This document shows, one piece after another, positions 28,089-36,112 of a DNA stretch of 64,000 nucleotides (positions are counted from its first letter, which is position 1; each line of letters begins with the position of its first letter). The translations under genes and the position numbers were made by a program. Below the pieces are notes generated by a model. It did no database searches, was not told where the DNA came from, and was given only the letters and a program-made list of their open reading frames with translations. This DNA comes from JAJPXI01 sp051867655 (GTDB lineage Bacteria > Bacillota > Clostridia > Oscillospirales > Oscillospiraceae): positions 1 to 64,000 of the forward strand of contig JBJDYV010000011.1 of NCBI GenBank assembly GCA_051867655.1. The letters run 5' to 3'.

Positions 28089-29384
28089 ATGACTGAAATT
28101 ATTTCCGTCCGGTTCAAAACCGGCGGCAAACAATATTATTTTGACCCCCAGGGTCAGACTGTCCAGGCCGGGGAGGGCGTGATCCTGGAGACGTCCCGCG
28201 GCCTGGAGTACGGCGAGTGCACCAAGGGCAACCACATGGTAGCCGATGAGGCGGTGGTGCAGCCTTTGCGTCCGCTGGTGCGCGTTGCCACGGACAAGGA
28301 CAAAGAGACCGTCGCCCAGAACCGGGAGAAGGAAAAGAGCGCCTTCAAGGTCTGCCAGAAAAAGATCGCCGACCACGGCCTGGATATGAAGCTGGTGGAC
28401 GCTGAGTACAGCTTTGAGGGAAATAAAGTCCTCTTTTTCTTCACCAGCGAGGGTCGGGTGGACTTCCGCGCCCTGGTGAAGGACCTGGCCGCCACCCTCC
28501 ACGCCCGCATTGAGCTGCGGCAGATCGGCGTGCGGGACGAGGCCAAGATGCTGGGCGGCCTGGGCATCTGCGGAAAGCCCTTCTGCTGCTCCCAGTTCCT
28601 GGACGAGTTCCAGCCCGTGTCCATTAAAATGGCCAAGACCCAGAACCTGTCCCTGAACCCGGCCAAGATCTCCGGCACCTGTGGGCGGCTGATGTGCTGC
28701 CTAAAATATGAGCAGAACGCCTACGAGGACGCGGTGAAGCGGTGCCCCAAGCAGGAGTCCTTTGTGGAGACGCCGGACGGCGTGGGCACCGTGACCAATG
28801 TGAATCTGCTGCGGGAGCAGGTGAAAGTCAGCCTGGAGGACTCCAACGACCCGCCCAAGTGCTATTCCGCCTGCGAGATCTGCGTGGTGCGCAGCGGAAA
28901 AGGCAAGCGGCCCGAGGGCTATGTGCCTCCGCCGCCGGAGGAGCTGGCGAAGCTGCGCAAGGTCACGCCGGAGGAAGAAGCTGTTCCCCGTCTCGGGGAG
29001 CGCTCCGCTCTGTCGGCCGCGCTGGAGGAGATCCTGACCGCGTCTGAGGAGAGCCCGAAGGCCCCGGAGCAGAAAGCGGGGGAGAGCAGCCGGAACAGCC
29101 GGCGCAGAAACCGGAACCGGAGCAGCAATAAGACCCAGCAGGAGCCCCAGGCTGCCAAGGAGAAGCAGCCCCAGGAAAAAACGGCTCAGCGCCAAAACCC
29201 CAAGCAAAAGCAGGCGCAGAAGCCGAAGCAGGAACAAAAGCCCCGGCAGGAGCAGGCACAAAAGAAGGAAGCCGCTCCTACGTCGGAGGGCGGAGCCAAA
29301 AAGAGCAGTTCCAACCGCCGCCGTCCCCGCCACCGCAGACCCAAGGCAAAGCCCGAGGGCGGCGCGCCGAAAACCGAATCCTAA
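28089..29384 (+). CDS. ricT: PSP1-domain protein RicT (YaaT)
   Basis: A 431-residue PSP1 protein. The cysteine pattern ICGKPFCCSQFL ... GTCGRLMCCLKYE matches RicT, which in Bacillus joins RicA and RicF in an Fe-S complex that tunes RNase Y. The family core ends near residue 280; the last 150 residues are a Lys/Gln/Arg-rich, probably disordered tail of poly-Q and NRRR elements, an extension Bacillus YaaT lacks. Such a tail may bind RNA; this is inference. Confidence 0.9.
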   Translation: MTEIISVRFKTGGKQYYFDPQGQTVQAGEGVILETSRGLEYGECTKGNHMVADEAVVQPLRPLVRVATDKDKETVAQNREKEKSAFKVCQKKIADHGLDMKLVDAEYSFEGNKVLFFFTSEGRVDFRALVKDLAATLHARIELRQIGVRDEAKMLGGLGICGKPFCCSQFLDEFQPVSIKMAKTQNLSLNPAKISGTCGRLMCCLKYEQNAYEDAVKRCPKQESFVETPDGVGTVTNVNLLREQVKVSLEDSNDPPKCYSACEICVVRSGKGKRPEGYVPPPPEELAKLRKVTPEEEAVPRLGERSALSAALEEILTASEESPKAPEQKAGESSRNSRRRNRNRSSNKTQQEPQAAKEKQPQEKTAQRQNPKQKQAQKPKQEQKPRQEQAQKKEAAPTSEGGAKKSSSNRRRPRHRRPKAKPEGGAPKTES

Positions 29385-29387
29385 CAC

Positions 29388-29420
29388 AGCCGGGCGGCCA
29401 AAAGGCCGCCCGGCTTTTTC
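29388..29420 (+). terminator. Terminator after ricT
   Basis: 12-bp GC-rich stem AGCCGGGCGGCC (29388-29399) with 29404-29415, loop AAAA, then TTTTTC. Confidence 0.93.
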
Positions 29421-29422
29421 TC

Positions 29423-29475
29423 TTGACGTACATCGATGGCCGATGTATAATGCACATAGACGGCCGAGGTATGAT
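29423..29475 (+). promoter_or_regulatory. PadR operon promoter with operator repeats
   Basis: -35 TTGACG (29423-29428), 17-nt spacer, -10 TATAAT (29446-29451). The spacer carries the dyad TACATCG/CGATGTA, and GATGGCCGATGTATAAT (29435-29451) recurs as GACGGCCGAGGTATGAT (29459-29475), 24 nt apart. A PadR dimer could bind here for autoregulation. Confidence 0.7.
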
Positions 29476-29491
29476 ATTGGAGGTGTAAAAT

Positions 29492-29836
29492 TTGAAGATC
29501 GATAAGGCGCTGATGACAGGGAGTACGACGCTTTTGGTGCTGTCGCTGCTTCAGGATGGGGAAAAGTACGGCTATGAGATGACGGCGGAGCTGGAGCGCC
29601 GCTCCGATGGGACCTTTTCTCTGAAGGAAGGGACGCTGTATCCGCTGCTGCACACGCTGGAACGGGGCGGATATGTGAAATCCCGGGTGAGGGAGGCGCC
29701 CAATGGGCGGGAGCGGAGGTATTACCGGCTGACCAAGGCGGGGACCGGACTGCTCAAAGAAAAGACCGAGGAATGGAAGTTCTTTTCAGAAAAGGTGAAC
29801 GCCGTGGTGCTGGGCTTTGCACCCGCCGTTTCTTGA
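29492..29836 (+). CDS. PadR-family transcriptional regulator
   Basis: A 114-residue PadR winged-helix protein (LLQDGEKYGYEMTAELERRS, then KEGTLYPLLHTLERGGYVKS). It starts at TTG 29492, eight nt after GGAGG, an unusual start codon. The promoter region carries repeats consistent with autoregulation. It precedes two membrane-protein genes it probably controls, like the clostridial PadR plus permease-prefix modules. Confidence 0.88.
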   Translation: MKIDKALMTGSTTLLVLSLLQDGEKYGYEMTAELERRSDGTFSLKEGTLYPLLHTLERGGYVKSRVREAPNGRERRYYRLTKAGTGLLKEKTEEWKFFSEKVNAVVLGFAPAVS

Positions 29837-29860
29837 GACAAGCGGAAGGGAGGTCTGTCC

Positions 29861-30682
29861 GTGGCAAGCTACAATCGAAACGGGTGGTTGGATACCGTTC
29901 TGGATCAGGTGCGCTGTAAGCCGGAGCGCAAGGCGATCCGGGCGGAGCTTCAGGGGCACCTGGAGGACAAGGAGCAGCAGCTTCTGGACGCCGGAATGGA
30001 CCCTGCCCAGGCTGGACGGACCGCGGTCGCAGCGATGGGGGATCCTGTTGAAGTGGGAAAGGCACTGGACAAAGCCCATCCGTCCGTTTGGGGGCATCTG
30101 TACACGGCTGCTAAAGTGGTCATCGTGCTGCTTTGTATCGTGATCTTCTTCATTGCATTGGATGGGATCATAGGGGATGATTGGAAGGGGTGGACAGATC
30201 ACTACCCGCTGCGTGTCGTGGCGACTGATCCTTCGAACATAGAAGATGCGGTCATTTTGGAGGATATCTATGAACCCATCAAACAGAGCGGATACACCAT
30301 TGACGTGACCCAGGTATACTGGAAACCAACAGAGGTGTTTTACGGTGCGTCGGGTACACAGACAATTGAAGATGTACTGGAAATTGACATCAAAGTGTCC
30401 AATCCACGCCCATGGGCAGCCGCGCCCCTATTTATAAGTCTGCTGCAGGTGCAGGGAGACGAGGATACCGCTTTGAATGAGATTTATTCCCGTATGGAAG
30501 ACGGTGGTTGGGGAAGAGGCACCATGGACGGGTGGTACAGCATCCTGTCGGAACTGCGTTATTGGGATGCATGGTATTTTACCGTCGAGTTGACGGGTGT
30601 GGAGCTTGGCGAAGAAGTGACCCTATATCTGCCCGGAAATGAAGATGTAAAATGGACCTTCCGAGTGGAGGTGAGATCATGA
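29861..30682 (+). CDS. Membrane protein with permease-prefix domain
   Basis: A 273-residue protein. Residues about 1-75 match the permease-prefix/DUF1700-like helical module (LDQVRCKPERKAIRAELQGHLEDKEQ in outline, AGRTAVAAMGDPVEVGK), then one membrane helix (about 85-107) and an outside-facing domain of unknown fold. GTG start with GGGAGG upstream. PadR-linked proteins of this kind often work with antimicrobial-sensing or sporulation-associated systems; here the function is open. Confidence 0.68.
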   Translation: MASYNRNGWLDTVLDQVRCKPERKAIRAELQGHLEDKEQQLLDAGMDPAQAGRTAVAAMGDPVEVGKALDKAHPSVWGHLYTAAKVVIVLLCIVIFFIALDGIIGDDWKGWTDHYPLRVVATDPSNIEDAVILEDIYEPIKQSGYTIDVTQVYWKPTEVFYGASGTQTIEDVLEIDIKVSNPRPWAAAPLFISLLQVQGDEDTALNEIYSRMEDGGWGRGTMDGWYSILSELRYWDAWYFTVELTGVELGEEVTLYLPGNEDVKWTFRVEVRS

Positions 30683-31317
30683 AACGCCTGAAATACATAT
30701 CGCTGCGCAAGCGGCTTTGGATCAGTGCCGCTGCCATTTTGGTGCTTGGTGCATTGGCCTGGGCGATGACAGGGTATCCTGCTTTAACTGCGGAGGGCTA
30801 TCTGCGCCGTGCGGAGCAAGGATTTCTGCTGCCAGAGGGAGAGATCCTGACGGAAATCGACACAAAAGCCAACGGGCCGCACTTTCTGGCGGCGGACGCC
30901 GGCGACTATGTAGAGGTGTTCAAGATCACTGAATGGGGCACATCAAAACGGTCTGAGAATCTTCTGGTATATGAAAAGATGGGGGATTTGACCGCTGTTG
31001 TGTTACCGTCACAGTTTTACGGAACGGTTCTTCAGCAAGGCTATAAAACATGCTGTATGCTCCTGTTCGATGAACGTCCCGAAGTGCAGCGGGTGGAGCT
31101 GAATTTTATTATTCACAACTATACGTACACCGCTCAGGCAGAGCGGGAAGTGGGCGGTATATTTCTCTGTTCTTTTCAAATTGGAGAGTCGACTTATTAT
31201 GACGATATGAACTGGTGGTATATGCCGGAAGTTACAGAGTGCTCAGCAAAGCTGTACGCCGCCGATGGCAGCCTGCTTGCGGAAACCGAAGTTTCGATGG
31301 GCCGTCTGGTCCGCTAA
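30679..31317 (+). CDS. Single-pass membrane protein, unknown function
   Basis: A 212-residue protein with one N-terminal membrane anchor (about residues 14-34) and an extracytoplasmic beta-rich domain. No family is recognised. ATG 30679 overlaps the upstream stop (ATGA), so it is translationally coupled to the preceding PadR-operon gene and likely forms an envelope complex with it. Confidence 0.65.
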   Translation: MKRLKYISLRKRLWISAAAILVLGALAWAMTGYPALTAEGYLRRAEQGFLLPEGEILTEIDTKANGPHFLAADAGDYVEVFKITEWGTSKRSENLLVYEKMGDLTAVVLPSQFYGTVLQQGYKTCCMLLFDERPEVQRVELNFIIHNYTYTAQAEREVGGIFLCSFQIGESTYYDDMNWWYMPEVTECSAKLYAADGSLLAETEVSMGRLVR

Positions 31318-31322
31318 ACAAC

Positions 31323-31353
31323 AACCCCCTGCGGAGATTCTCCGCAGGGGGTT
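31323..31353. terminator. Bidirectional terminator hairpin
   Basis: 13-bp stem AACCCCCTGCGGA (31323-31335) with 31341-31353. It lies between the PadR operon and the convergent aspS region; a TTGTTGTTT tract follows on the - strand. Confidence 0.75.
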
Positions 31354-31371
31354 GAACGTTATGTGGGATGA

Positions 31372-31456
31372 TTACTCGGCGTCTTCCTCTTCCTTCTTGG
31401 TGCACACGATGTTCAGCTCGTCCAGCTGTTTCGGGTCCACGAAGGACGGCGCGCCC
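31372..31456 (-). pseudogene. Second, detached copy of the aspS 3' tail
   Basis: Reads GAPSFVDPKQLDELNIVC then TKKEEEDAE-stop, near-identical to the real AspS end (TKTEEEE-stop). The first 27 nt in gene direction (31430-31456) are identical to 31635-31661 inside aspS, after which synonymous differences accumulate. It has no start codon of its own that fits and looks like the ancestral 3' end, displaced when the intervening element arrived. Confidence 0.85.
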
Positions 31457-31582
31457 TCGTCGCCGCAAGCTCCATATCCCTCGCCCCGCCGCAGGCGGCA
31501 GGGCTCGCTCATTACGCTGCGGCTCCTCTCCCCAACGCGACCGCTGCGCTGGGTCGCGCCGGGGGCCCTTGATGATGGGCGC
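31457..31582 (-). repeat. Gene-end element between aspS and its detached tail
   Basis: In gene direction the aspS stop is followed directly by GCGCCCATCATC (31571-31582), the inverted complement of 31656-31667 within aspS, then CAAGGGCCCCC, a 7-bp hairpin (31536-31542 with 31552-31558) with loop CAGCGCAGC, then about 80 nt of GC-rich sequence including GAGGAGCCGCAGCGTAATGA and ending at the detached tail. The rnhA element (11454-11553) has the same order of parts and a near-identical loop (CAGCGAAGC) on a different stem. The whole element stays open in frame with the detached tail. Confidence 0.6.
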
Positions 31583-33376
31583 TTATTCCTCTTCCTCTGT
31601 TTTCGTACAGACAATGTTCAATTCATCCAGCTGCTTCGGGTCCACGAAGGACGGCGCGCCCATCATCAGGTCCTGGGCGTTCTTGTTCATGGGGAAGGGG
31701 ATGATCTCACGGATGGAGTCCTCCCCGGCCAGCAGCATGACCATGCGGTCCACGCCGGGGGCGATGCCCGCGTGAGGGGGCGCGCCGTAGGTAAAGGCGT
31801 TGTACATGGCGGGGAACTTGGCCTTCACGTCCTCCTCGCCCAGGCGGACCAGCTGGAAGGCCTCAATCATGATCTCGGGGTCGTGGTTCCGCACCGCGCC
31901 GGAGGACAGCTCCACGCCGTTGCACACCAGATCGTACTGGAAGGCGGTGATGGTCAGGGGGTCCACCTCACCGGCGGCGGCCTTCTTCAGGATCTCCAGG
32001 CCGCCGTTGGGCATGGAGAAGGGGTTGTGGCAGAATTCCAGCTCGCCGGACTCCTCGCCGATCTCGTACATGGGGAAGTCCACGATCCAGCAGAACTCAT
32101 AGCGCTCCTTGTCCATGTGGTTGGGGCAGAACGCGCCCAGCTTGTTGCGCAGTACGCCGGCGGTCTTCTGGGCCGCCAGCTTGTCCCCGGCGGTCAGGCC
32201 CACGAAGCAGCCCTTTTCCAGACCCAGAACGGCCACGACCTGCTCCTTGATGGGCTGGACGAACTTGGCGATGCCGCCTACGATCTCACCGTTCTCGTCA
32301 TAGCGGAACCAGTATGCCTTGTTGCCCGCCTGGACCTCCACCTCGGCGCACAGGCCGTCAATCTGCTTGCGGGTGCCCTCGAAGCCGGTGACCACAATGG
32401 CCTTGACGGTATTGCCCTCAAAGGGGCCGAAGCCGCAGCCGGAGAGCAGCGCGGTGGCGTCCTGAACGGTCAGGTCGATGCGCAGGTCGGGCTTGTCGGA
32501 GCCGTATGTTTCCATGGACTCCAGGTAGGGGATGCGGCGGAAGGGGGCGGCGGAGGCCACGTCATAGGTGCCGTACTGGGCAAAGATGGGGGGCAGCACG
32601 TCCTCCAGGACGGCGAACACGTCCTCCTGACCGGCGAAGGCCATCTCCATATCCAGCTGGTAGAACTCGCCGGGGGAGCGGTCGCCCCGGGCGTCCTCGT
32701 CCCGGAAGCAGGGGGCAATCTGGAAGTACTTGTCGAAGCCGGAGGCCATCAGCAGCTGCTTGAACTGCTGGGGGGCCTGGGGCAGGGCGTAGAACTTGCC
32801 GGGGTGCTTGCGGGAGGGAACCAGGTAGTCCCGGGCGCCCTCGGGGGAGGAGGCGGTCAGGATGGGGGTGGTGATCTCCATAAAGCCGTGCTCGATCATG
32901 GCGGAGCGCAGGGCGGCCACCACGTTGGAGCGCAGGATGATGTTGTTTTTCAGCTCGGGGTTGCGCAGGTCCAGATAGCGGTATTTCAGGCGGGCGGACT
33001 CGTCGGCCTCCCGGCTGCGGTTGATCTGGAAGGGCAGCTCATTGTGGCGGCAGCGGCCCAGGACCTCCACCTTGGTGGGGACCACCTCAATGTCGCCGGT
33101 GGGCAGCTTGGGGTTCTTGGAGTCGCGCTCCCGGACGGTGCCGGTGACGGCCACGGTGGACTCCTTGTTCAGACCCTTGAAGATCTGCATCATCTCCTCG
33201 GTCTCCACCACCACTTGGGTGGTGCCGTAGAAGTCCCGCAGGATCACAAAGGCGAAATTCTGGCCCACCTCGCGGATGTTCTCCAGGAAGCCCGCCAGGG
33301 TAACGGTCTGCCCCACATGCTCCATGCGCAGCTCGCCGCAGGAGTGGGTGCGGTACGCGGTGTGTACGTTGTTCAT
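31583..33376 (-). CDS. aspS: Aspartyl-tRNA synthetase
   Basis: A 597-residue bacterial-type class IIb AspRS: N-terminal OB anticodon-binding domain (about 1-105), catalytic core with FRDEDARGDRSPGEFYQLD, and an inserted GAD domain. Motif 3 ends near GIAPGVDRMVMLLAG. Start at ATG 33376 follows CGGAG. The last 24 residues are encoded by a sequence that differs at synonymous sites from a second copy downstream, so the 3' end appears replaced while the protein is preserved. It is 50 nt downstream of hisS, probably the same operon. Confidence 0.97.
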   Translation of the reverse strand: MNNVHTAYRTHSCGELRMEHVGQTVTLAGFLENIREVGQNFAFVILRDFYGTTQVVVETEEMMQIFKGLNKESTVAVTGTVRERDSKNPKLPTGDIEVVPTKVEVLGRCRHNELPFQINRSREADESARLKYRYLDLRNPELKNNIILRSNVVAALRSAMIEHGFMEITTPILTASSPEGARDYLVPSRKHPGKFYALPQAPQQFKQLLMASGFDKYFQIAPCFRDEDARGDRSPGEFYQLDMEMAFAGQEDVFAVLEDVLPPIFAQYGTYDVASAAPFRRIPYLESMETYGSDKPDLRIDLTVQDATALLSGCGFGPFEGNTVKAIVVTGFEGTRKQIDGLCAEVEVQAGNKAYWFRYDENGEIVGGIAKFVQPIKEQVVAVLGLEKGCFVGLTAGDKLAAQKTAGVLRNKLGAFCPNHMDKERYEFCWIVDFPMYEIGEESGELEFCHNPFSMPNGGLEILKKAAAGEVDPLTITAFQYDLVCNGVELSSGAVRNHDPEIMIEAFQLVRLGEEDVKAKFPAMYNAFTYGAPPHAGIAPGVDRMVMLLAGEDSIREIIPFPMNKNAQDLMMGAPSFVDPKQLDELNIVCTKTEEEE

Positions 33377-33426
33377 AAAAATCAACTCCGATTTGTAGAA
33401 TGAGCGATTAATATTACAATTTGAAA

Positions 33427-34773
33427 TTACTTTTCCCGGATGGGTGCGCCGGAATTCTTTTCAAGTAGTCCCGCGGTGATCAGGGCGGCGGCCTCCTCCA
33501 CGGTGACCAACTGCTGCTGCCCGGACGCCAGGTCCTTCAGGGCCGCCTTACCCTGGGCGATCTCATCCTCGCCCAGCAGCAGCACATAGGGGATGCCAAG
33601 CTTGTCCGCGTAGGACAGCTTCTGCTTGAACTTCTTCTGCTCGGTGTGGATCTGGGTGCGGATGCCGTGCTCCCGCAGAGCGGTAGCGGCGGCGATGGCG
33701 GGGGACAGGTCCTCCGTCATGGGCAGCACCAGCACATCGGCGGGGGAGGTCAGCAGGTCATCATTGAGAAGGCCCTGATCCTCCAGGACGAAGAACAGAC
33801 GGGTCAGACCGATGGAAATACCGACTCCGGGGAGTTGTTTGTCGGTGTAATATTCCGCCAAGTTATCATAACGGCCGCCGGAGCAGATGGAACCGATCTC
33901 GGGGTGGTCCAGCATGGCGGTCTCATACACGGTGCCGGTGTAGTAGTCCAGGCCCCGGGCGATGGTCAGGTCGATCTTGAAGTGGTCGGCGGGCACGCCG
34001 AAGTCGCCCATGCAGCGGGCCACGGTGGTCAGCTCCTCCACGCCCTGGTCGAACAGCTCGCTCTGGCCCTTCAGCCCCTCCAGCGCGGCGATGGGGTCGC
34101 CGGTGGCCAGCAGGTCCAGCAGGCGGTCGGCGGTGGCGGCGGGGACATTGAAATCCTGTGTCAGAATTTCCTTGACCTTGTCGGGGCCGATCTTTTCCAG
34201 CTTGTCGATGGTGCGCATGACATCCGCGGACTGCTCCGCGATGCCCAGTACCTGGAACAGGCCGTTCAGGACTTTGCGGTTGTTGATGCGGATCTGGAAG
34301 CGCTGCAGGCCCAGGGAGGTAAAGGTTTTGTAGATGATGGCGGGGATTTCCGCCTCGTTCAGAATGTCCAGCTTGCCGTCGCCGATGATGTCGATGTCGG
34401 CCTGATAGAACTCGCGAAAGCGGCCGCGCTGGGCGCGCTCGCCCCGGTAGACCTTACCGATCTGATAGCGGCGGAAGGGGAAGGACAGCTCGCCGTAGTG
34501 CAGAGCCACATACTTGGCCAGGGGCACGGTCAGGTCAAAGCGCAGGGACAGGTCGGTGTCCCCCTTGGTGAAGCGGTAGATCTGCTTTTCAGTCTCGCCG
34601 CCGCCCTTGGCCAGCAGGACCTCGGAGGCTTCGATCAGCGGGGTATCCAGCGGGGTGAAGCCATACAGGGAGTAGGAGCGGCGCAGAATCTCCATGATGC
34701 GTTCCATCTGCACCTGACGGGCGGGCAGAAGCTCCATGAAGCCGGAGAGGGTGCGGGGTTTCATCATACTCAT
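33427..34773 (-). CDS. hisS: Histidyl-tRNA synthetase
   Basis: A 448-residue class II HisRS. It carries GTKDFL-like motif 1 as LSGFMELLPARQ, motif 2 YRGERAQRGRFREFYQ, and the histidine-specific LDYYTGTVYE near residue 265. The C-terminal anticodon-binding domain ends in the QGKAALKDLASGQQ stretch. The start is ATG 34773 with AAGGAA upstream; longer in-frame reading runs through a GC-rich hairpin and is rejected. hisS-aspS is a common pair. Confidence 0.96.
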   Translation of the reverse strand: MSMMKPRTLSGFMELLPARQVQMERIMEILRRSYSLYGFTPLDTPLIEASEVLLAKGGGETEKQIYRFTKGDTDLSLRFDLTVPLAKYVALHYGELSFPFRRYQIGKVYRGERAQRGRFREFYQADIDIIGDGKLDILNEAEIPAIIYKTFTSLGLQRFQIRINNRKVLNGLFQVLGIAEQSADVMRTIDKLEKIGPDKVKEILTQDFNVPAATADRLLDLLATGDPIAALEGLKGQSELFDQGVEELTTVARCMGDFGVPADHFKIDLTIARGLDYYTGTVYETAMLDHPEIGSICSGGRYDNLAEYYTDKQLPGVGISIGLTRLFFVLEDQGLLNDDLLTSPADVLVLPMTEDLSPAIAAATALREHGIRTQIHTEQKKFKQKLSYADKLGIPYVLLLGEDEIAQGKAALKDLASGQQQLVTVEEAAALITAGLLEKNSGAPIREK

Positions 34774-34799
34774 AACGGTTGGTTCCTTTCCAGAAAACG

Positions 34800-34825
34800 G
34801 CCCCCGCGTCAGAAGCCGCGGGGGC
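34800..34825 (-). terminator. Hairpin just upstream of hisS
   Basis: 9-bp stem GCCCCCGCG (34800-34808) with CGCGGGGGC (34817-34825), followed on the - strand by CGTTTTCT. It lies after mgsA and only 26 nt before the hisS start, leaving no room for a promoter, so hisS may depend on read-through. Confidence 0.65.
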
Positions 34826-34849
34826 GTAATGATGCAACGTGAAAGCCGG

Positions 34850-35269
34850 TCAGACGGCAAAGGGAACGGACTTGGGATTGGCGATTTCACGCCAGTCCAG
34901 GTCGCCCCGGGCCAGGCCGTGGATCAGCATCTCTGCCGTGGCCACGTTGGTGGCAAAGGGGACGTTGTACTGGTCGCACAGGCGGGTAATATAGTACAGG
35001 TCCGAGTCCAGATCGGTCGCCTTGGGATCGGCAAAGAACAAAACCATGTCGATCTCGTTGTAGGCAATGCGCGCGCCGACCTGCTGGCTGCCTCCGTGGG
35101 CGTGGGAGAGGAACAGGTGCACAGGCAGGCCGGTTGCCTCCGCCACCAGACGGCCGGTGGTATTGGTGGCGCAGACGGTGTGCTTGGACAGAATGCCGCA
35201 ATACGCGATGCAAAACTGAACCATCAGCTCTTTTTTGTTGTCGTGGCTCAGAAGCGCGATATTCATCAT
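34850..35269 (-). CDS. Methylglyoxal synthase-like protein
   Basis: A 139-residue MGS-fold protein (NIALLSHDNKKELMVQFC, ATNTTGRLVAEATGL, NVPFATNVATAEMLI). MgsA converts dihydroxyacetone phosphate to methylglyoxal. The phosphate-binding Lys/Thr positions and the early His are kept, but the catalytic-base motif GGDQQ of E. coli (Asp71) reads GGSQQ here, and the His98 region (HDPD) is replaced by a TDLDSD stretch. It may be an inactive or functionally shifted paralogue, so no gene symbol is given. Alternative ATG at 35266. It follows minD by 23 nt, as in other clostridia. Confidence 0.85.
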   Translation of the reverse strand: MMNIALLSHDNKKELMVQFCIAYCGILSKHTVCATNTTGRLVAEATGLPVHLFLSHAHGGSQQVGARIAYNEIDMVLFFADPKATDLDSDLYYITRLCDQYNVPFATNVATAEMLIHGLARGDLDWREIANPKSVPFAV

Positions 35270-35292
35270 TAACCCTTCCTTCTCAATCAAAT

Positions 35293-36033
35293 TTATTTAA
35301 TTTTCATCAATGGGATTCGTTCGCCGTCGATCCGTCGGGCGATATTCAAACAGGCCACGGCGGCTCCCTTTCGGCTGATCAGGACCAGCGGCTGGCCGGC
35401 ACCAAGCGCCAGGGAGACTTGAGCGTCTTCGGGCACCACGCCCAGCAGAGGCAGGCCCGCGGTGTCCATGGCGTCGTCGATGGTGGTGTGCAGCCGCTTC
35501 ATCATCCGGGGCTGGATCCGGTTCATGACCAGGTGGATGTGGGGCAGAGTTTTCGCCAGTTCAGTGACGGCCCGCTGCGCGTCCCGCAGGGCGGAGGGGT
35601 CGTTTGTGGTGACGACGATCGCCCGGTCTGCGCCTGCTATCGCCAGCTGGAAACCGGAGCCAATGCCGGCGGGGGAGTCGATCAGGATGTAATCGAAGGA
35701 CTCTTTGGCCTCGGACAGAAACCGGACCATCTGTTGGGGCGAAATACGCCCAGAGGGCAGGCGCATGGGCGCGGTCAGCAGATACAGCCCCTCAATCACC
35801 GGATGTTCGGCGGCGCCCCGCTCCAATGTACAGCGGCCTTCCACCACGTCGGAAAAATCCATGACCACTCGGTCGGACATTCCCAGGGAAATGTCCAGGT
35901 TGCGCAGGCCGATGTCCATATCGATGCAGAGAACCCGGCGCCCGATGGCGGCCAGACAGGATGCGATTCCAGCGGTCAGAGTTGTCTTACCGGTTCCGCC
36001 CTTGCCTGAAGTGACCACGATTGCCGTACCCAT
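35293..36033 (-). CDS. minD: MinD-like P-loop ATPase
   Basis: A 246-residue MinD/ParA-type ATPase with the deviant Walker A KGGTGKTT, the second signature DMDIGLRNLDISLGM and Walker B-like YILIDSPAGIG. MinD guides division-site placement. The family's C-terminal amphipathic membrane helix is missing: the protein ends at ARRIDGERIPLMKIK. No minC or minE is in the window. Its promoter (TTGAAA, 17 nt, TATGAT) is clear. A general MRP/Fer4-type ATPase is less likely given the MinD signatures. Confidence 0.85.
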   Translation of the reverse strand: MGTAIVVTSGKGGTGKTTLTAGIASCLAAIGRRVLCIDMDIGLRNLDISLGMSDRVVMDFSDVVEGRCTLERGAAEHPVIEGLYLLTAPMRLPSGRISPQQMVRFLSEAKESFDYILIDSPAGIGSGFQLAIAGADRAIVVTTNDPSALRDAQRAVTELAKTLPHIHLVMNRIQPRMMKRLHTTIDDAMDTAGLPLLGVVPEDAQVSLALGAGQPLVLISRKGAAVACLNIARRIDGERIPLMKIK

Positions 36034-36057
36034 GACGAACCTCCATTTTCATCCGAA

Positions 36058-36086
36058 ATCATATCATGTTTCCACAAAGGTTTCAA
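36058..36086 (-). promoter_or_regulatory. Promoter of minD
   Basis: On the - strand, -35 TTGAAA (36081-36086), 17-nt spacer, -10 TATGAT (36058-36063), ahead of a GGAGG site. Confidence 0.65.
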
Positions 36087-36112
36087 CAGTTTTTTGTGCA
36101 AGATGGTAAAAA

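Noticed and set aside
31265..33403. 712-codon + strand frame opposite aspS
   Set aside because: Antisense shadow of aspS; its first part also crosses the tail-duplication element. No family match.
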